Positions 60,328-64,000 of a stretch of DNA of 64,000 nt are shown here, in pieces (positions within the stretch are counted from its first letter, which is position 1; each line of letters begins with the position of its first letter). Below the pieces are notes generated by a model. That model was not told the origin of the DNA, did no database searches, and saw only the letters and a program-made list of their open reading frames with translations. The stretch spans positions 62,001-126,000 of the forward strand of contig NZ_QXED01000011.1 in the NCBI RefSeq assembly GCF_003583365.1. Reading direction: 5' to 3'. Both the position numbers and the translations under genes were made by a program. The stretch comes from Fibrisoma montanum. Lineage in GTDB: Bacteria; Bacteroidota; Bacteroidia; Cytophagales; Spirosomataceae.

Positions 60328-61491
60328 GGGCTGGCTGGTGAGCAGGTACTGGCGCAACTCCCGAATTGCTTCCACAATGGGTACGGGTTCCCACTGGCGC
60401 GTCCAGGCTTCATTCTGCATTTTGGTTTCTACCTGCTCCCAAAGCTCTCCAAAGTATGGGTAAGCCGTTAGCTGGTGCTGAAGCCACTGCTCGGAAATAC
60501 ACAATTCCTGTGCAATAGGCTTGAGGGCACCGTTGGGAATAGCGCCCCGGTGGTGTTGCCAGAGCGTTCGGAGCCGAGCCCGATTCCGGAACTTAAGCAT
60601 CAGCGAGCCGGGCGGTTCGGCCAGTTGCACCTGCTGGCCGTAGTACATCCTGGTCCAGTAACGTAGCTGCTCCGAAAAGCCTACCGCCACCCGGCCCCGG
60701 AGCCGCGACGAGGTGAACACCCTCACGCGCGTACTCTTCCGGATACGGGCATCAATGCGCAGCAGCGCCCGGTAAAAGGCCTCGTCTTCCAGATAAGGAA
60801 CCTGCGGTAAACGACCCGCCCGAATGTAGGCCCGGCACGTCACGGCAATGCTGGCCCCGAAATGCTGAAAATGGCGCGGCCAGGGGTCATGCACACAGGG
60901 ATCGAGCAAAGACTCCACCCGGGCAACCAACTGCCGGTAGGTGACGTTGCGCAGGTGAAAAATACGGGCTGGATTTCGTTCGGGCCGGGCAATGATGCGG
61001 CCGGCAACGGCATCGCAGCCCGCATTGATTTCGTTCATGATGTGCCACAGCCAGTGACTGTCCACCTCGGTGTCGCCATCGGTTGATGCAATAATGCCGT
61101 TTTGATTGTCGACACTCATCAGCCGCCGACAGGCTTCGTCCATCAGCAGGCGCCGGACGGTGCCGATGTTGGCCAGTCGGGGCGGCAGCTGAATCTGAGC
61201 CACATGCAGCGGAAACAGAGGATACAGGTTCTGATACTGTTCGGCCAGTTCGAATGAACGGTCGGTGCAGTTGTTGGCTAGCAGAAGTATCTCGTATTGA
61301 CCGGGATCAATCGGCCGACCATCGCCGTCTACCTGGTTGCGCAGCGCGTCGAGTGTCTGGGTTAGCTGGAGCACTTCATCGCGGACGGGCACAATAACCG
61401 AAACGCGTAAGGAAGAAGCAGGAGTTGTATGGGTAAATAAATGGCGATTGACTAGTGTGTCGTTGAGTGGTTTGCCGGTATCCGCAAGCAT
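60310..61491 (-). CDS. Glycosyltransferase family 2
   Basis: 393 residues. GT-A features: VSVIVPVRDEVLQLTQTLDALRNQ near 31, the sugar-nucleotide-binding STDGDTEVD near 137 (DxD-type) and a PYLEDEAFYRAL acceptor motif near 235. It has no membrane segments, so it is a soluble transferase. It is convergent with and overlaps the methyltransferase. It belongs with that cluster by content despite the strand change. Confidence 0.88.
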   Translation of the reverse strand: MLADTGKPLNDTLVNRHLFTHTTPASSLRVSVIVPVRDEVLQLTQTLDALRNQVDGDGRPIDPGQYEILLLANNCTDRSFELAEQYQNLYPLFPLHVAQIQLPPRLANIGTVRRLLMDEACRRLMSVDNQNGIIASTDGDTEVDSHWLWHIMNEINAGCDAVAGRIIARPERNPARIFHLRNVTYRQLVARVESLLDPCVHDPWPRHFQHFGASIAVTCRAYIRAGRLPQVPYLEDEAFYRALLRIDARIRKSTRVRVFTSSRLRGRVAVGFSEQLRYWTRMYYGQQVQLAEPPGSLMLKFRNRARLRTLWQHHRGAIPNGALKPIAQELCISEQWLQHQLTAYPYFGELWEQVETKMQNEAWTRQWEPVPIVEAIRELRQYLLTSQPLLSAE

Positions 61492-61651
61492 ATCGTCTTC
61501 CTCCTACGCTCCGTGTCAAGCGTAAGGAAGTTGGTTAACCGGCTGTTCAGGATAATTGTTGACGAAACGAATCCTGGGCTAACCCCACCGTGGGTTATTG
61601 ACGAATCGTTACGAACTTCGCGCCAGATTGATGCGGATAACAAAACAGATT

Positions 61652-62359
61652 ATGCAAGTAGACAATAAAACGATTATTATCTCCGGTGCGTCGCGCGGTA
61701 TTGGTCGGGCTACGGCCCTGCTGCTGGCCCAACAGGGTGCCAACGTGGTTATAACCGCCCGTAACGTCATTGAACTGAAGGAAGTCGAATCGGAAGGGCA
61801 AGGCAAAATTGTGGCCGTGCCCGGCGACGTATCGAGCGAAGTAGATATGGAACGCGTCGTGCAGACCGCCCTCGACCGCTTCGGCCGAATCGACGTGGTA
61901 ATCAACAACGCTGGTTACGGGGTATTCAAGAATGTTGACGAAATCAGCGTAGACGAGTGGGATGCCCTGATGGCAACGAACGTAAAGGGTACGTTCGTGC
62001 TGACCAAGGCTGCCCTGCCCACGTTGAAGGCGCAGGGCGCAGGCCATATTGTGGTCGTTGCCTCCGACGTAGCCAAGCGGACCTTCGCGGGTGGGTCGCT
62101 CTACACCGCCAGTAAGTACGCGCAGGAAGCGTTTATGGGTGCCCTGCGGAAGGAGGTTCGCCCGTTTGGTATCAAGGTGACGGGCGTGTACTCGGGTCTG
62201 GTCGATTCGCACTTTCACGCCAAAGGCCACGGCCACGAAACGTCGCAGAACTGGCTCAAAAACGAAGACATGGCCGAGTCGATGCTGTTTATCATCAGCC
62301 GCCCTGCCCACGTCGTCATTGACGAGTTCATGGTGCACCCGCTGGAGCAGGAGTATTGA
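61652..62359 (+). CDS. Short-chain dehydrogenase/reductase
   Basis: 235 residues from the ATG at 61652; an ATG at 61631 would add seven. Classical SDR motifs: GASRGIG near 13 (NAD(P) binding), NNAG near 87, a Ser in VVVASDVAK and the catalytic YTASK near 155. It reduces or oxidises an unknown carbonyl or alcohol. A hydrophobic LuxR-type gene starts 21 bases after it. Confidence 0.93.
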   Translation: MQVDNKTIIISGASRGIGRATALLLAQQGANVVITARNVIELKEVESEGQGKIVAVPGDVSSEVDMERVVQTALDRFGRIDVVINNAGYGVFKNVDEISVDEWDALMATNVKGTFVLTKAALPTLKAQGAGHIVVVASDVAKRTFAGGSLYTASKYAQEAFMGALRKEVRPFGIKVTGVYSGLVDSHFHAKGHGHETSQNWLKNEDMAESMLFIISRPAHVVIDEFMVHPLEQEY

Positions 62360-62380
62360 TCTGTGCAAACAGGATACGTT

Positions 62381-62842
62381 ATGACCGGAAAAGCAGTTAA
62401 GGCTCGGATGGTGCTGCTCTATGGCCTGGCGCTTGGATGCCTGCTGAGCGTGATGGCCTGGTCGCGGTATCGGTTCATGGTGATCGACCACGCGCTTGAG
62501 GCATACGTACTCTTGGTTGCAGTTCTCTTTGTGGGCGTAGGCATTTGGGTTGGGCTGCGTTGGTCAGCACCGGTCGTGGTTGAAAAGACGGTCGTTAGGC
62601 CGGCACCGGTAGTCCCGCTTCAACCGGCTCCGGAGGCATTGGAGCAACTGGGCATCAGCAGCCGGGAATTGGAAGTGCTGATCCAATTGGCACAGGGGTA
62701 TAGTAATGAAGAAATTGCCAGCCATCTGTTCGTTTCCACTAATACCGTCAAGACGCATTTGAGTAACCTATACGCCAAATTAGACGTGAAGCGCCGGACG
62801 CAGGCCGTCGACAAAGCCCGGTCGCTTGGCCTGATTCGGTAA
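62381..62842 (+). CDS. Membrane-anchored LuxR-type helix-turn-helix protein
   Basis: 153 residues from the ATG at 62381; a GTG at 62363 is possible. Two membrane segments (MVLLYGLALGCLLSVMAW; LLVAVLFVGVGIWVGL) are followed by a linker and a LuxR helix-turn-helix (LEVLIQLAQGYSNEEIASHLFVSTNTVKTHLSNLYAKLDVKRRTQAV). There is no receiver or sensor domain. DNA binding from the membrane is implied. A 21-bp inverted repeat lies just after its stop. Confidence 0.87.
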   Translation: MTGKAVKARMVLLYGLALGCLLSVMAWSRYRFMVIDHALEAYVLLVAVLFVGVGIWVGLRWSAPVVVEKTVVRPAPVVPLQPAPEALEQLGISSRELEVLIQLAQGYSNEEIASHLFVSTNTVKTHLSNLYAKLDVKRRTQAVDKARSLGLIR

Positions 62843-62848
62843 GGGAAT

Positions 62849-62896
62849 TTTCATTCGTTTGGGTGATTTTAAGCTAAATCACCCAAACGAATGAAA
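62849..62896. repeat. 21-bp perfect inverted repeat after the LuxR-type gene
   Basis: Arms at 62849-62869 and 62876-62896, reading TTTCATTCGTTTGGGTGATT onwards, with a 6-base loop. It has no following T-run, so it is not a typical terminator. It lies 6 bases past the stop and 50 bases before the next start. Confidence 0.8.
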
Positions 62897-62945
62897 GAAA
62901 CATGCATGGCAAAGGACAATTTTGGCCGACAAACCAACCAAAACT

Positions 62946-63503
62946 ATGCAACGTACTATCCTTGTCTTCGGGGGCATCGCCGGCCTGATTGTGTCCGCCA
63001 TGCTGGTAATTATGATGCTCATTCACCGGCAAAATCCAAGCAGCTTCGAGTGGGGCGAACTTGTCGGTTATACGTCCATGCTATTAGCCGCGTCGATGAT
63101 TCCGGTGGCGATTAAAAGCTACCGGGACCGATACCAGGCCGGACAGATTTCCTTTAAGGATGCTTTTCTGATGGGGTTATGTATTGCCCTGATTGCTTCA
63201 GCCTTGTACGTAGCCACCTGGGTCATCGTCTACAAAACAGTTTATCCAAACTTCGTCCAGGATTACACCGCCAGCGCACTCAATAAGCTTAAAGCCAACG
63301 GGAAGTCACCGGCCGAACTTGACCAGGCCCGGCAGGAAATGAGCACGATGTTCGCCTACTACGATACCTGGGTGGGGCTGATTGGCATTACGTTCCTGGA
63401 GATCTTCCCGATCAACCTGCTCGTTGCTTTAATCAGCGCCCTGGTGCTGAAGCGCAAACGAGCGGATCATATTCCGAGTCCGCTTGCCGGTACAACCACT
63501 TAA
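62946..63503 (+). CDS. DUF4199 membrane protein
   Basis: 185 residues from the ATG at 62946 (MQRTILVFGGIAGLIVSAM). Four membrane segments in the DUF4199 order, including YTSMLLAASMIPVAIKSYRDRY and the FKDAFLMGLCIALIASALYVATWVIVY block. DUF4199 is an inner-membrane family of unknown role common in Bacteroidota. Confidence 0.87.
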   Translation: MQRTILVFGGIAGLIVSAMLVIMMLIHRQNPSSFEWGELVGYTSMLLAASMIPVAIKSYRDRYQAGQISFKDAFLMGLCIALIASALYVATWVIVYKTVYPNFVQDYTASALNKLKANGKSPAELDQARQEMSTMFAYYDTWVGLIGITFLEIFPINLLVALISALVLKRKRADHIPSPLAGTTT

Positions 63504-64000
63504 GCTCAATACGTATGGGTATAGGCTACTTCAAAAACGTCAGGAAAGCCGCTTTTACTGAACTGGCTTTTTTAAGATAACTCTCGTTGCTCTTTGGGTA
63601 ATTCGTAGGGCGGTACACATTGACGTAAGCCAAAACACTCTAAAACCCAGCGTGGCCTTGTAGCCATGTTTCTCAGTGGGTGAGTTCAGCGTCGGTAGCA
63701 TCCTGGGTTTGTAAGCGACTGGTGACAGCCTCCACTAAATTATTGATGATGTCGCTGTCGTTTAGCTGTAAGTGGTTGCGATCATTCTGACGGGTTTTGC
63801 AGATTTGTCTGAATGGTAACTATACGGCTGAATAATGTAACGTTTAGTCGGGAGGATTATCAGATTTATGTAAATAACTAATCTAAAATCGGGTATAAAT
63901 GCCACTTTTAGGAATGTAACTAGTTCTATTTGAGAGACTTTATAAACAAAGCGCTGACATAGCAACCACTTATACAATACTTATCCCATAAACTAGATTT
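63504..64000. other. 497-base end region without a convincing gene
   Basis: A weak terminator (63545-63575) follows the DUF4199 gene. A minus-strand frame from about 63817 to 63673 reads RQICKTRQNDRNHLQLNDSD onwards and looks coding but has no start codon and stops in frame. A short ATG frame (63572-63667) follows it. The last 200 bases are AT-rich and show nothing I can name. Confidence 0.5.
63545..63575 (+). terminator. Possible terminator after DUF4199
   Basis: AAAGCC (63545-63550) pairs with GGCTTT (63565-63570), followed by more T. The stem is only six pairs with a 14-base loop. Confidence 0.45.

Noticed and set aside
61595-62491. 298-residue minus-strand frame
   Set aside because: It is antisense to the SDR gene with its intact YxxxK and NNAG motifs.
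63762-63977. 71-residue minus-strand frame at the right edge
   Set aside because: AT-rich, low-complexity product with no motif; codon use is unlike neighbouring genes.

Overview
The window looks like the chromosome of a Bacteroidota member of the Cytophagales, most likely a Spirosoma relative. This is inferred from protein content and signals, not from a database search. The evidence is a type IX secretion sorting domain, five TonB-dependent-type outer-membrane receptors or barrels with carboxypeptidase-regulatory N-domains, DUF4270, DUF2807, DUF2490 and DUF4199 proteins, and promoters of the TTTG-N18-20-TAnnTTTG type. Most of the window is moderately GC-rich. The stretch from about 33530 to 37880 is clearly AT-rich. 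I see no rRNA, tRNA, CRISPR array or intact insertion sequence.

Layout. 1-9400: a cut-off exported protein, a 1001-residue T9SS-exported SGNH-type esterase with three repeats, a trans-sulfuration-type PLP enzyme with an APC permease, a DUF1345 membrane protein, a fused SpmA/SpmB protein and a VanX-like dipeptidase. 9450-21550: an M16-like/M28 peptidase pair, then panC, a truncated glgA-like gene, DUF4270 and glmS, a DUF2807 lipoprotein, an ECF sigma factor with a putative anti-sigma and envelope protein, and an unknown gene. 21600-33340: a DUF2490 barrel, two TonB receptors, then a GH13 glucosidase, an SsuD-like monooxygenase and a sodium:solute symporter laid out as an operon. 33350-41680: an accessory region with a NurA-HerA-methyltransferase island, a truncated amidase copy, two toxin-antitoxin modules (one toxin with an internal deletion), the full amidase and a VOC protein. 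41800-46220: a WGR-PARP gene with two pairs of small paralogues and a divergent WYL regulator. 46290-56380: an outer-membrane receptor, a YdeI/OmdA-like protein, a PKD-tailed alpha/beta hydrolase, a TetR regulator with a small secreted protein, and a siderophore receptor with a PepSY protein. 56800-64000: tryptophan 2,3-dioxygenase, an acyl-CoA dehydrogenase/PIG-L deacetylase/NodS-like methyltransferase/GT2 cluster, an SDR, a membrane-anchored LuxR-type regulator and a DUF4199 protein.

How genes work together. The envelope genes form receptor-plus-enzyme or receptor-plus-permease sets. TonB receptor, glucosidase, monooxygenase and symporter could take up and process a glycoside, possibly a sulfonated one. 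Siderophore receptor and PepSY protein form an iron-uptake pair under a candidate iron box. NurA, HerA and methyltransferase look like a phage-defence unit on transferred DNA next to toxin-antitoxin modules. The PARP cassette lies right beside it and reads like an uncharacterised ADP-ribosylation system under a WYL regulator.

The strongest candidates for something undescribed are four: the PARP/small-paralogue/WYL cassette, the NurA-HerA-methyltransferase island with its in-frame stop, the in-frame palindromic repeat inside the GH13 gene, and the four-gene deacetylase/N-methyltransferase/glycosyltransferase cluster.
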